30,106 nucleotides of DNA from UBA2256 sp964453055 (GCA_964453055.1 CAYVOD010000012.1:1-30106); one strand, 5' to 3'; shown: positions 1 through 7,406, counted from the first letter of the stretch. Made by a program: numbers and translations. The notes: generated by a model not told the origin, from the sequence alone.

Positions 1-562
1 CGCCCCGGCGATTCATCCCCATCTCGAAAACGCCCAGGGAGTGGGTCTCGTCCAGGTCGAACATCGAAAGGGAAAGGCCTATGTCGGAATTGAGGTTCCC
101 CTCGTTCACCGCGACGGCGCCCGAAGGGTAGGAAGGTTTCAAGGCCGCGGCGATGCATTCTTTCGTGGTGGTTTTGCCCGAAGAGCCGGTTACGCCGATG
201 CGCGCAAGACCCTTAAGCCGCCGCCTGTGCTCCCTCGCCAGGGCCTGGAGGCCTCTCAAGGGGGAATCTGCCAGTATGAGGCAAGCCTCCGCCGAAGAGT
301 CGGAAGCGAAAGCCTTCAAAGCCTTTTCTTTTTGCGCCTCCGCGGCCAGGACAGCCTTCGCTCCTTGGAGGAGGGCGCCTTCTATGAAATCGTGCCCGTC
401 CGCCCTCTCCCCCGGCAGGGCGACGAAGAGGGAATCAGGGCCAGCCTTTCTCGAATCCACCACCACCGTCCGCACGGACGCTTCGAGATTCCCCCTGCAG
501 GCGGCGCCGATGATGCCCGCCGCCTCTCCCGCGCTGAAAAGGATCCTTCCCGGCTTATTCAT
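1..562 (-). CDS. murF: UDP-N-acetylmuramoyl-tripeptide--D-alanyl-D-alanine ligase MurF (partial, N-terminal part)
   Basis: Cytoplasmic ATP-dependent Mur ligase that adds D-Ala-D-Ala to the UDP-MurNAc-tripeptide in peptidoglycan precursor synthesis. About 187 codons are visible and the C-terminus lies beyond base 1. The substrate-binding N-terminal domain carries VVVDSRKA (residues 34-41) and ALPGERADGHDF (48-59). The ATP-binding P-loop GSSGKTTTKE is at about residues 126-135, followed by a segment with NEGNLNSDIG that is typical of MurF. The ATG overlaps the end of ftsL by 8 bases, so the two are probably translated together. MurE shares the fold, but the loop motif and NEGNLN region fit MurF better. 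It directly follows ftsL, with no ftsI or murE between. Confidence 0.93.
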   Translation of the reverse strand, partial: MNKPGRILFSAGEAAGIIGAACRGNLEASVRTVVVDSRKAGPDSLFVALPGERADGHDFIEGALLQGAKAVLAAEAQKEKALKAFASDSSAEACLILADSPLRGLQALAREHRRRLKGLARIGVTGSSGKTTTKECIAAALKPSYPSGAVAVNEGNLNSDIGLSLSMFDLDETHSLGVFEMGMNRRG

Positions 563-848
563 TTTCGGCCTTCGCTTTTCCCGACGGAGCCAGGATCACC
601 CTGAGTATGTCCTCGGGCTGGGCCTTCTTGAGTCCCATCCGCTGCGCCTGGGTTTCGATGCGCTCCCGGCTCGAAAGCTGGGCGATCTCAGCTTCGATGC
701 GGCGGTTTTCAGCCATCCAGGCCGCCTGCTCGCGCTCCAGGCCATCGGCCCTGGCGGCCAGGTCGGCGAATCGGCTGGATTGCCAGGCCATTACCAAGGC
801 CGCGAGGCAGGCGCAGATCATAAGCAGCCAGAATCTGCCAATCTTCAT
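555..848 (-). CDS. ftsL: FtsL-like divisome membrane protein
   Basis: A 97-residue bitopic protein with a short basic N-terminus, one membrane segment at about residues 5-22 (WLLMICACLAALVMAW) and a predicted coiled coil at about 27-62 rich in Ala, Glu and Arg. This is the classic FtsL layout; FtsL bridges early and late divisome proteins at the septum. The start is the ATG at 848, because it makes an ATGA overlap with the rsmH stop; the reading frame continues upstream to 905, which would bury the membrane segment. Sequence is poorly conserved in this family, so the call rests on topology, size and position between rsmH and murF. A DivIC-type protein is the alternative. Confidence 0.8.
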   Translation of the reverse strand: MKIGRFWLLMICACLAALVMAWQSSRFADLAARADGLEREQAAWMAENRRIEAEIAQLSSRERIETQAQRMGLKKAQPEDILRVILAPSGKAKAENE

Positions 849-1804
849 AGCGGCGCCCTCAAGGCCCGGAACTTGGCGGATCGGGCCGCGGGATTCGCGG
901 CGCATTCTTCCTGGCTCGGAACCAGCGGCGAACGGCAGAGCTCCTCGAAGCCCCTGTTCTTGCCGTATTCCCTGCAGAAACGCTTGGATATCCTGTCTTC
1001 CAGCGAATGAAAGGCTATTACGACGAGAATTCCGCCTGGCGCCAGCAGGCCGGCTGCCAGCGGCAAGCCCCGCTCGATCCGCTCCAGCTCTCCGTTTACC
1101 GCTATCCTTATGGCCTGGAAGCTCCTGGTGGCGGGATGGATCCTTCCGTGGCGATACGCCGGGGGAACAGCCTTGGCGATAACCGAAGCGAGGGAGGCAG
1201 AGCTTCGGATCGGAGCGTTTCTCCTGGCCTCGCCGATCGCCCTGGCGATCCGGCGGGAATAACGTTCCTCCCCGAAGGTAAAAATCAGGTCGGCCAGCTT
1301 GTCTTCAGGAAGCCTGTTCACGATATCCGCCGCCGAATCCTCCAGGCCCGGGGAAAGCCTCATGTCCAGGCTCTCTTCCGAGGAAAAGCTGAAACCCCTC
1401 CCCGAACCCAGGTACTGATGGCTGGATAACCCTAGGTCGAAGAGGACGAAGTCCGGCCTCTGTAAGTTCATCGCGGCCCCCGGTCCCTCGGCCAGGCCGG
1501 CGGCGAGGCTCGCCAGGACCTCGTCGAAAAAGCCTTCCCTCAGGCTGAGCCTTTCCGAATAAGCCGAGAGCCTGCGGGCCGAGCGCTGGACAGCCTCGGG
1601 ATCGGCGTCGATACCTATGTAGGAAGCTGTCGGGGATGCGTCGAGAAGGGCTTGCGCGTGGCCTCCTGCCCCCAGGGTGCAGTCGAGCACCAGAGGGGAG
1701 GGATTTTTCACCTTGCCGAAAAACGAGAGCACCTCGTTCAGCATCACTGGTATGTGGATTATCGTTTCAACCGTCGTCCCTGAATCCCGCTTCGGTTCCT
1801 CCAT
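845..1804 (-). CDS. rsmH: 16S rRNA (cytosine-1402-N4)-methyltransferase RsmH
   Basis: S-adenosylmethionine-dependent methylation of N4 of C1402 in the decoding centre of 16S rRNA. The 319-residue protein has the expected family length. HIPVMLNEVL (residues 17-26) is the RsmH signature near the N-terminus, and DCTLGAGGHA (41-50) is the SAM-binding loop. FDLGLSSHQ and the C-terminal IAFHSLEDR are further family motifs. It lies 14 bases downstream of mraZ and overlaps ftsL by an ATGA, so it is the second gene of the dcw operon and should be co-transcribed under MraZ control. Confidence 0.97.
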   Translation of the reverse strand: MEEPKRDSGTTVETIIHIPVMLNEVLSFFGKVKNPSPLVLDCTLGAGGHAQALLDASPTASYIGIDADPEAVQRSARRLSAYSERLSLREGFFDEVLASLAAGLAEGPGAAMNLQRPDFVLFDLGLSSHQYLGSGRGFSFSSEESLDMRLSPGLEDSAADIVNRLPEDKLADLIFTFGEERYSRRIARAIGEARRNAPIRSSASLASVIAKAVPPAYRHGRIHPATRSFQAIRIAVNGELERIERGLPLAAGLLAPGGILVVIAFHSLEDRISKRFCREYGKNRGFEELCRSPLVPSQEECAANPAARSAKFRALRAPL

Positions 1805-1818
1805 AGGTTTCCCGACGC

Positions 1819-2262
1819 CTACAGCGTCAGGCCCTCCAGTTCCTCAGCGGCGCTCATGAACTCGCCCTGGTTTTCGTCCAGGTATTTTTTATATTCCTCG
1901 GCGTTCCAGATTTCTATGTATTTGGAGATGCCGAGAATGACGCATTCCCGCGAAAGCCCGGCCCACTCTCTCAGGCTCTGGGGTACGGAAATCCTGCCTA
2001 AGCGGTCGATCTCGACTTCCTGGGCGGGCGCCAGGATTCTCCGCTGCACGAGCCGCGAACGAGCCTGGAAAAGGCTGGTGCTGGCCATGAGTTTCTGCGA
2101 GAACTCCTGCCATTGAAGCGGCGGGAAAACCCATAGACATTTATCGATCCCCTGGGTGAGCACCAGGTTCAGGCCCGGCAGCTCGCTCCTCATTCTGGCG
2201 GGGAGAGACAATCTGCCTTTTTCGTCCAGGGTGTTCCTGAACTCGCCAGTCAATAAGTTCAT
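1819..2262 (-). CDS. mraZ: Transcriptional regulator MraZ
   Basis: DNA-binding protein with two AbrB/SpoVT-like halves that in other bacteria binds repeats in its own promoter and controls the division and cell-wall cluster. Both halves keep the conserved loops, DEKGRLSLP near residues 13-21 and DRLGRISVP near residues 88-96. The 147-residue length is normal. I chose the ATG at 2262 (MNLLTGEF), which matches family N-termini and has AGGAA eight bases upstream. An ATG at 2280 in the same frame lies inside the operator repeats and would add six unconserved residues. First gene of the cluster, with its promoter and operator directly upstream. Confidence 0.96.
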   Translation of the reverse strand: MNLLTGEFRNTLDEKGRLSLPARMRSELPGLNLVLTQGIDKCLWVFPPLQWQEFSQKLMASTSLFQARSRLVQRRILAPAQEVEIDRLGRISVPQSLREWAGLSRECVILGISKYIEIWNAEEYKKYLDENQGEFMSAAEELEGLTL

Positions 2263-2306
2263 GCCACTATTTCCTACCATTTCCCACTATTTACCACTCA
2301 ATCCCT
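2263..2306 (-). promoter_or_regulatory. MraZ-box operator array (10-base-period TGG repeats)
   Basis: Read on the minus strand, successive ten-base units AGGGATTGAG, TGGTAAATAG, TGGGAAATGG and TAGGAAATAG are followed by TGGC, which runs into the mraZ start codon. The 10-base period and TGG(G) cores match the MraZ boxes known from other bacteria (TGGGN separated by five bases). The array covers the predicted transcription start, the whole short leader and the ribosome binding site. Binding by MraZ is inferred. Confidence 0.75.
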
Positions 2307-2334
2307 ATTCTACCCCTAACGATGGGACTGTCAA
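2307..2334 (-). promoter_or_regulatory. Predicted mraZ promoter
   Basis: On the minus strand a perfect TTGACA (-35, 2334-2329) is separated by 16 bases from TAGAAT (-10, 2312-2307). Transcription should start near 2300, leaving a leader of about 40 bases that is filled by the MraZ boxes. Confidence 0.75.
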
Positions 2335-2376
2335 CGAAGACGAGCGGGGAAGAATCGACAGAAATAATATTTTTTC

Positions 2377-2401
2377 GCAGTACTGCTATACGAATGTATA
2401 G
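2377..2401. promoter_or_regulatory. Two abutting palindromes upstream of the mraZ promoter
   Basis: GCAGTACTGC (2377-2386) is a perfect 10-base palindrome. It shares its last base with CTATAC-gaat-GTATAG (2386-2401), a perfect six-base inverted repeat with a four-base spacer. They lie about 43 bases upstream of the -35 of mraZ, in the 214-base gap after the HD-domain gene. Protein binding is possible but unproven; the second could also fold as a weak hairpin in RNA. Confidence 0.35.
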
Positions 2402-2494
2402 ATAAAAAGGGGTTTTAATACTATTCGGGAAAATTCAGGCGGTCGGGAGCGGAAAAAGCATATGGGGAAACGAATTGAACCCGCCGGATTCGGC

Positions 2495-3736
2495 TCAGGT
2501 TAGGAGCTCGGCGGCCATTCCCGCCAGAGCGCCGCCCCCGGCTCTAGGATGAACGAAAATTCGGATCCGGCGCAGGCTCGCCACGAGCCTCGCCGCGCCA
2601 TCGGCCCCGAAAAGAGCCGAACTGCTCGAGAAGGGAAGCAAATCCCCCGGGGTCTTCACCGCGAGGTCGGTTTCGAAACCAATCGGCTCCGGAATGTCGA
2701 TGAGCACCTCCGTCTCTCGCAGGTCGGCGGCCAATGCGAGCGTGGCTTCGGCGTCCAAGCGCTTTTCGAGATCGCTCAGGTCGGCATGGACGCTTGAGGC
2801 AGGATCGAAGGGCATATCGGCGACGAGCTCGTACAGATTCCCTCCTAGGGCGTCCAGGGCCGGTTGAAAATGCTCCCTGGGCCCTACATCCAAAAGCCTG
2901 CCGAAGGCTGCATCGTCCAGGCCGTAGAGCTGCTCAGGCTGCAGCAGGCCCGCGTTCAGGGCGCCGAGAATGGATTTCTTGACCATCGCGGTGGCGCATC
3001 GGACCGAGGAATGCCAGTAGACGGCCCTGTACATCTGGTATTTGGAAAATAGAATCGCTTCGACGCTCATCGCCCCCCTCGAGTCGACGCTGAGCCTGGA
3101 ATCCGAGACGTCGATGCGCCTCAGGATAAAATCCGCGTCCTGTATGCCGTACGGCACCCCGCAGAAATAGGCGTCCCTGGTCAGGTAGTCGATCTTGTCA
3201 GGATCCAGCACCCCTGAGAGGATGCGCCGGTACAGAAGGGTCTCCTTGTCTTCATAGCCGGGCCTGTCCCAGTCGATGATCGCCGCCACCTGCTCAGGGT
3301 CGGCTCCGCAGTCTTCGATCGCCCGGCGGAGGGAGCCTTCCAGCAGCAGTTCTCCGGCTATCGCCTCGTGCGAGGCCAGCGGAAGCTCCTTGAGGGAATG
3401 GGCGTAGGGAAAGTGGCCGAGATCGTGGCAGAGGGCGGCGGCGAGAAAGGCCCTGACCCCCTCGGGAGTTGCCGAGTCGAGCCTGCCCCGCTCGGCCAGG
3501 GCGATGAGGAAGCGCCTCGCTATGTGATACACGCCCAGGCTATGCGCCCTTCGGCTATGGGTCGCTCCAGGATAGACCAGGGCCACCGGCCCCAATTGGC
3601 GGATGCCGTCCAGGAGCCGGAAGGAAGGATGGAGGCTTAAGGCGAAAAGAGGCTCGTCGAAGGCTATATCGCTCCAGACGGGGTCGCGGACTATATGGTC
3701 GAAGCCTTCCGAGAGGGCTTTATGGATCTTGCTCAT
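2495..3736 (-). CDS. HD-superfamily phosphohydrolase (dGTPase-like, COG1078 type)
   Basis: A 413-residue metal-dependent phosphohydrolase. The HD metal site is visible: His65 (RRAHSLGV), the HD pair His104-Asp105 in ALCHDLGHFPYAHS, and Asp183 in DPDKIDYLTRDAYFCG, a segment typical of the dGTP triphosphohydrolase/SAMHD1-like branch. The natural substrate cannot be read from the sequence; nucleotides are likely by family. The ATG at 3736 has GAGGT five bases upstream. It is transcribed toward mraZ but is separated from it by 232 bases containing a separate promoter, and is divergent from the methyltransferase gene at 3825. Confidence 0.85.
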   Translation of the reverse strand: MSKIHKALSEGFDHIVRDPVWSDIAFDEPLFALSLHPSFRLLDGIRQLGPVALVYPGATHSRRAHSLGVYHIARRFLIALAERGRLDSATPEGVRAFLAAALCHDLGHFPYAHSLKELPLASHEAIAGELLLEGSLRRAIEDCGADPEQVAAIIDWDRPGYEDKETLLYRRILSGVLDPDKIDYLTRDAYFCGVPYGIQDADFILRRIDVSDSRLSVDSRGAMSVEAILFSKYQMYRAVYWHSSVRCATAMVKKSILGALNAGLLQPEQLYGLDDAAFGRLLDVGPREHFQPALDALGGNLYELVADMPFDPASSVHADLSDLEKRLDAEATLALAADLRETEVLIDIPEPIGFETDLAVKTPGDLLPFSSSSALFGADGAARLVASLRRIRIFVHPRAGGGALAGMAAELLT

Positions 3737-3767
3737 GGTCTACCTCGGGGGCGGAAATATCGTCTCG

Positions 3768-3795
3768 ATCCTAGGGTAGCGCCGAGCACTGGCAA
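3768..3795 (-). promoter_or_regulatory. Predicted promoter of the HD-domain gene
   Basis: Minus strand: TTGCCA (3795-3790), 16-base spacer, TAGGAT (3773-3768), lying in the 88-base divergent gap. The -10 is only a fair match. Confidence 0.42.
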
Positions 3796-3824
3796 AGGGA
3801 AGTGCCTTTCTGGTATCGTCAAGC

Positions 3825-4829
3825 ATGCGTTTTCTCCACGGGGCGGCGTATCTGGCGGCCAGGGGTTTTTTGCACCATCTTCTGGAAGAGCTCCCGGAGC
3901 ACAACCGGCTCGACGGGGAGCTGGTCAGCTGCTGGAAGGAAGAAACCCCGTCCGGAGGAAACACCGACAGCCCCTCGGCGCGGCCGGTCTACTGGACCCG
4001 CACGGTCTGGCTCAGGCCATTCCTGATGGAATTCGATTCCATATCCCAGGCGGCCAAAGGCCTGCGGGCGATGCAGAGAAACTGGGCGGCCTATCCGACC
4101 GTTTTGCAGCGAAGGACGGCCCTCATCGCCGAAGCCCTCCCTCCCCTCCCCCTCAAGGCCAAGACCTTCCCCTTCGTCCTGCCCGAAAGCCCCATGGGTG
4201 GCTTCACCCTCTTGGACGAAAACCTCCTACTAGGCTCGGCGCTCTGCTCCAGCCCCTTCCCCAACGGGGAGTTCTCTTTCGTGGAAGACAAGATAGGCCC
4301 GCCCTCCCGGGCTTACAGAAAACTATGGGAAGCGCTGCTGATGGCGAAAACCCTGCCCGGACCAGGGGACTTCTGCCTGGACGCGGGGGCCAGTCCTGGC
4401 GGCTGGACCTGGGCGCTCGCGAAGCTGGGGGCGAGGGTGCTCGCGGTGGACAGGGCCGCCCTTGATCCTTCCGTCTCGAGCATGCCCGGCGTCGAATACC
4501 TTCGGCACGACGCGTTTACCTTGAAACCGGCCGATTGCGGGGCGGTGGACTGGCTCTGTTCCGACGTCATCTGCTATCCCAGGGCGCTGTATGAATGGAT
4601 TTCGCTATGGCTCGAGTCCGGGCGGGCGAAAAACTATATCTGCACGATAAAAATGCAGGGTCCCAGCTTCGACAGGGAAACCACCGAGCTCTTCGCCCGG
4701 ATACCGGGCTCGAAGGTGCTGCATCTGTGGCACAACAGGCACGAGCTTACCTGGATAAACCTCAAATCCTGGAGGGATGAGGCCGCGTCGAAGCCCGGCG
4801 CTGACTTTCTCCCGGAACCGATGGCCTGA
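3825..4829 (+). CDS. rlmM: RlmM-like 23S rRNA ribose 2'-O-methyltransferase
   Basis: Predicted SAM-dependent 2'-O-methyltransferase of the FtsJ/RrmJ fold, resembling RlmM (Cm2498 of 23S rRNA). Residues 1-150 form an N-terminal RNA-binding region. The catalytic domain has SAM-binding LDAGASPGGWTWAL (about 185-198) and VLAVDRAALDP, with candidate catalytic residues Lys166 (RKLWEA), Asp247 (LCSDVICYP) and Lys276 (ICTIKMQGP), the K-D-K pattern of this family. The exact target nucleotide is inferred from similarity. The ATG at 3825 has no recognisable ribosome binding site. Its stop abuts the stop of the convergent exporter gene with no bases between. Confidence 0.8.
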   Translation: MRFLHGAAYLAARGFLHHLLEELPEHNRLDGELVSCWKEETPSGGNTDSPSARPVYWTRTVWLRPFLMEFDSISQAAKGLRAMQRNWAAYPTVLQRRTALIAEALPPLPLKAKTFPFVLPESPMGGFTLLDENLLLGSALCSSPFPNGEFSFVEDKIGPPSRAYRKLWEALLMAKTLPGPGDFCLDAGASPGGWTWALAKLGARVLAVDRAALDPSVSSMPGVEYLRHDAFTLKPADCGAVDWLCSDVICYPRALYEWISLWLESGRAKNYICTIKMQGPSFDRETTELFARIPGSKVLHLWHNRHELTWINLKSWRDEAASKPGADFLPEPMA

Positions 4830-5309
4830 TCAAAAGGATTTCAGGAAGATAATCTTGGCGCCCGCGCCGAGCGCGGCCACCAGCACGCTGACGATGATCC
4901 CGGCTACCAGCACGCCGCCGACGATCGCCAGGCTCGCCTTTTTCTTGTCCATTCCCAGCACCCAGGCCCCCAGGGTTCCTGTCCACGCGCCGGTCACCGG
5001 AAAGGGGATGGCGACGAAAACCAGGAGGCCCCAGTACCCGTAGCGCTCTACCTTGCCATGGACCTTCGCCCTGGCCTTTTCGACGAAGCGGTCGAAAAAG
5101 TTGCGGTAAAATCCGACTTTGTACAAAAGCTTATGGATCGTGGAAAGAAAGAGGTATGCGATAAACGGCACCAGCACGTTGATGCCCGTGCCCAGGAGGG
5201 CGGCGGGCAAAAGGCCGATCCCGTTCAAGACGGCGTAGGGTATGGCGCCTCTCAGTTCCGAAATGGGCAGGAGGGCTAGCAAGGCCGTGTAAATGATGTC
5301 GTTGTCCAT
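4830..5309 (-). CDS. Small multidrug-export-like membrane protein (COG2426 family)
   Basis: A 159-residue inner-membrane protein with the conserved start LLPISELRGAIPYA (about 14-27) and the internal motif VFVAIPFPVTGAWTGTLGAWVLG (split in two for this family: AIPFPVTGAW then TGTLGAWVLG), which mark the 'putative small multidrug exporter' family. About four hydrophobic segments surround a basic cytoplasmic stretch (RNFFDRFVEKARAKVHGK). Transport function is only a family label; no substrate can be proposed. The ATG at 5309 has no ribosome binding site and lies eight bases after a good -10 sequence, so the message may be leaderless. Convergent with the methyltransferase gene. Confidence 0.82.
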   Translation of the reverse strand: MDNDIIYTALLALLPISELRGAIPYAVLNGIGLLPAALLGTGINVLVPFIAYLFLSTIHKLLYKVGFYRNFFDRFVEKARAKVHGKVERYGYWGLLVFVAIPFPVTGAWTGTLGAWVLGMDKKKASLAIVGGVLVAGIIVSVLVAALGAGAKIIFLKSF

Positions 5310-5317
5310 CGGGCCGG

Positions 5318-5346
5318 AGTATAGCCTATCCGATCTCCTGGGACAA
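5318..5346 (-). promoter_or_regulatory. Predicted promoter of the exporter gene (possibly leaderless)
   Basis: Minus strand: TTGTCC (5346-5341), 17-base spacer, TATACT (5323-5318). Only eight bases separate the -10 from the ATG at 5309, and none of them can serve as a ribosome binding site. Confidence 0.6.
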
Positions 5347-5383
5347 TCGCCGGCGGCCCGGCGATGCTCCGCTTCCGCAGGAA

Positions 5384-6352
5384 TCAGGCCCGGGAAAGGC
5401 CGGTCTCCAGGAAGCTTAGCGCGAGCGACTTCAGCCGCTCCGCGTCGGGCTTGATCCAGGTTATGCCGGGCAGGGCTTTCAAGAACGTCATCTGCCGCTT
5501 CGCGTACTGCAGGCTGTGAAGCGAAATCGCGGCGGCTATTTCCCGGAGGCCGGCGCCTTCCATTTCAAAAAACTCCCTATAGCCTATAGCCTTCAGGCCG
5601 GGGCAGGAAGCCGAGTAGCCGCGGCCACGAAGCGCATCGACCTCGGCGGGAAGGCCGGCGCTGAACATCGTCTTGACCCTCAGGTCGATCCGCGCCTTGA
5701 GCTCTTCCCGAGGTCTTTCCACGCCAATTATCAGAAAATCATAATCCCGCCTGGGGAGGGAGGAAGGCGCGAAGCAGGAAGGTGGTTTTCCCGAGGCCCT
5801 CAGGATTTCCACCGCCCTGGTCAGGCGATAGATATCCCGTTCGTGGATTCGGTCCGCGCTCTCCGGATCCGCGCGCAGCAGCTCATCCCTCAAGGCCTGG
5901 GCGCCCAGGTTCCGCAGGTCCGCGGACACCGCGGCCCGGACTTGGGCATCCGCCGGGGGAGCCGAGGGCACTCCGCAGACGAAGTTGCGCAGGTAGAAAC
6001 CTGTTCCTCCCGATATCAGGGGAAGCATCCCCCGGGCGTCGAGGTCGGCGCATAGCGCGTCTGCCCTGGCGACGAATTCCCCGGCGGTGTACTGCTCGTC
6101 CGGCTCCTTGATATCGATGAGTTCGTGGGGAAGCCTGGCGCGCAGCTCCGGCCCCGGCTTGGCCGTGCCGATATCCATGCCCTTGTAGGCCTGCATCGAG
6201 TCGGCGCTGATCACCACCGCCGATCGATAAGGAAGTTCCTGGAAGCGCTCCTGCGGGGAGGAAAAAAAACGAGGAGCTTCCCGGCCGAATACCTCGTCGA
6301 GAAGCTCCGTCTTGCCCGAAGCGGTCGGGCCGGTGAGAACTATTACCTTAAT
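5384..6352 (-). CDS. miaA: tRNA dimethylallyltransferase MiaA, with apparent ATT start
   Basis: Transfers a dimethylallyl group to N6 of A37 in tRNAs reading UNN codons. The P-loop GPTASGKTELL begins about ten residues from the N-terminus and is followed by VVISADSMQAYKGMDIGTAKP, HELID, YTAGEFV and GGTGFYLRNFV, all MiaA motifs. The first GTG in frame (6217) falls after the P-loop and so cannot be the true start. Upstream the frame is open into rpoZ without any ATG, GTG or TTG. An ATT at 6352 shares its last base with the rpoZ stop TAA and gives a 322-residue protein of normal length, so I place the start there. The start codon is inferred; the gene is certain. Confidence 0.9.
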   Translation of the reverse strand: MKVIVLTGPTASGKTELLDEVFGREAPRFFSSPQERFQELPYRSAVVISADSMQAYKGMDIGTAKPGPELRARLPHELIDIKEPDEQYTAGEFVARADALCADLDARGMLPLISGGTGFYLRNFVCGVPSAPPADAQVRAAVSADLRNLGAQALRDELLRADPESADRIHERDIYRLTRAVEILRASGKPPSCFAPSSLPRRDYDFLIIGVERPREELKARIDLRVKTMFSAGLPAEVDALRGRGYSASCPGLKAIGYREFFEMEGAGLREIAAAISLHSLQYAKRQMTFLKALPGITWIKPDAERLKSLALSFLETGLSRA

Positions 6353-6542
6353 TGGATACGAATCGATATTCCACCTGCTTCTCGAAAAGCTGGGAAGTCG
6401 AAAGCGATACCACCTTGCCGTTGTTCTTCTCCACCTCGGGAGTCTTGAGCACGGCCAGCTGAAATGCCCGACGATTTATGGCCACCGCCAGCTCGTAGGA
6501 GTTTGCGTTGTAATTAATCAATTCGTGCAATGGAATTATCAT
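6348..6542 (-). CDS. rpoZ: RNA polymerase omega subunit
   Basis: A 64-residue protein with the RpoZ/omega core: NSYELAVAINRRAFQLA (about 13-29) matches the conserved N(I/R)YEL-AV-RRA-Q pattern, followed by an acidic linker and NNGKVVSLSTSQLFEKQVEYR. Omega helps assemble and stabilise RNA polymerase by holding the beta-prime subunit. ATG at 6542, 34 bases downstream of zapA. Its stop codon overlaps the proposed start of miaA. The protein is short and the family diverges, so a little doubt remains. Confidence 0.78.
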   Translation of the reverse strand: MIIPLHELINYNANSYELAVAINRRAFQLAVLKTPEVEKNNGKVVSLSTSQLFEKQVEYRFVSN

Positions 6543-6576
6543 CCTATGGACTCCTCAAATCTCTCTGCGCCCGGTC

Positions 6577-6915
6577 CTAAAGGCCGAGCTCGCCCAGCCG
6601 CCTGTCAAGATCGTCGAGAAGGCTGGAAGCCTCGTATTCCTTGGACAGGGCCCCCTTGCGGTCCTTGTCCCTGTGCAGCTCGTCGAGGCTCAGCAGGGCG
6701 GTTACCAGGGACAGCTTCAGCGGATCCACGATCCTCATCTGGCTGGATACCGCGGAAAGCCTGTTCTTAAAATCTTCCACGAGGCCGTGAATATACTCGG
6801 GTTCCTCATCGGTCTTGATGGTGAAGGATACACCAAGAATCTCGATGGGTATCACGTGGGTGGGAGCCTTGGCTCCCTGCCCCTGGGAGGAAGCTTCAGA
6901 AGATATCGAGCTCAT
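6577..6915 (-). CDS. zapA: Cell division protein ZapA
   Basis: A 112-residue FtsZ-ring-associated protein. PIEILGVSFTIKTDEEPEYIHGL is the ZapA beta-hairpin and first helix; VDPLKLSLVTALLSLDELHRDKD is the conserved helix before the C-terminal coiled coil. ZapA cross-links FtsZ filaments at midcell. The start is the ATG at 6915, which overlaps the last 20 bases of the upstream coiled-coil gene and has GGGGGA 11 bases upstream; the frame itself continues to 6996, but those residues are not ZapA-like. Confidence 0.85.
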   Translation of the reverse strand: MSSISSEASSQGQGAKAPTHVIPIEILGVSFTIKTDEEPEYIHGLVEDFKNRLSAVSSQMRIVDPLKLSLVTALLSLDELHRDKDRKGALSKEYEASSLLDDLDRRLGELGL

Positions 6916-7402
6916 GTTCGGCTTGATCCCCCAAGACGTTCGCCTTTTCATCGGGACTGGAAGTATCCGTTCCGGCCCCATCGTCCTGTTCGGCATCGGA
7001 AAGGGAAATGCCCATCACCAGATCCTCGAAGGCGTCAAGCTTCTCCAAGGCATGGGCGAGCCCTTCTTCTATCCTGCCCTGCTCGTGCCTGAGCTGTTCC
7101 GCCTTGGTCTCGAGGTCGGCGGCTTTTTGTTCGGCGCTTGCCGTCCTCTCGCGCAAGGAGCTATTCTCGGCTTCGAGGGCTTGGGCCGCTTTCTCCGACG
7201 CCGCAGCCCTTTCCTCGGCCTCGGCGGCCTTCAGTTCCGCGACGGCGAGTTTCTGCTCGATCTCGCGCTGGCGCTCTTCGCCGCGGGAGGTTTCTATCAA
7301 TCGCTGCTCGAGGTCGGCATTCTCTTTTCTGAGTTTTTCGATGAGAAGAACCGCTTTTTCGACCCGCGCCTCCAGGGCGCGGATCTGCTCGAGACTTACC
7401 AT
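6896..7402 (-). CDS. Coiled-coil protein, ZapB-like
   Basis: A 168-residue protein that is almost wholly heptad-like from residue 3 to about 125, rich in Ala, Glu, Lys and Arg, with an acidic disordered tail. The N-terminus (MVSLEQIRALEARVEKAVLLIEKL) resembles the start of ZapB/DUF904 proteins, which join ZapA to the FtsZ ring in other bacteria. It is twice the length of E. coli ZapB. Its end overlaps zapA by 20 bases, which supports a partner role. Coiled coils align easily by composition, so the ZapB label rests mainly on neighbourhood. Confidence 0.6.
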   Translation of the reverse strand: MVSLEQIRALEARVEKAVLLIEKLRKENADLEQRLIETSRGEERQREIEQKLAVAELKAAEAEERAAASEKAAQALEAENSSLRERTASAEQKAADLETKAEQLRHEQGRIEEGLAHALEKLDAFEDLVMGISLSDAEQDDGAGTDTSSPDEKANVLGDQAEHELDIF

Positions 7403-7406
7403 GGCC

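Noticed and set aside
153..1182. Plus-strand frames of 285 and 191 codons opposite murF, ftsL and rsmH
   Set aside because: Antisense shadows of well-recognised genes.
2263..2280. Upstream ATG for mraZ at 2280
   Set aside because: It lies in the operator repeats and adds residues not found in MraZ proteins.
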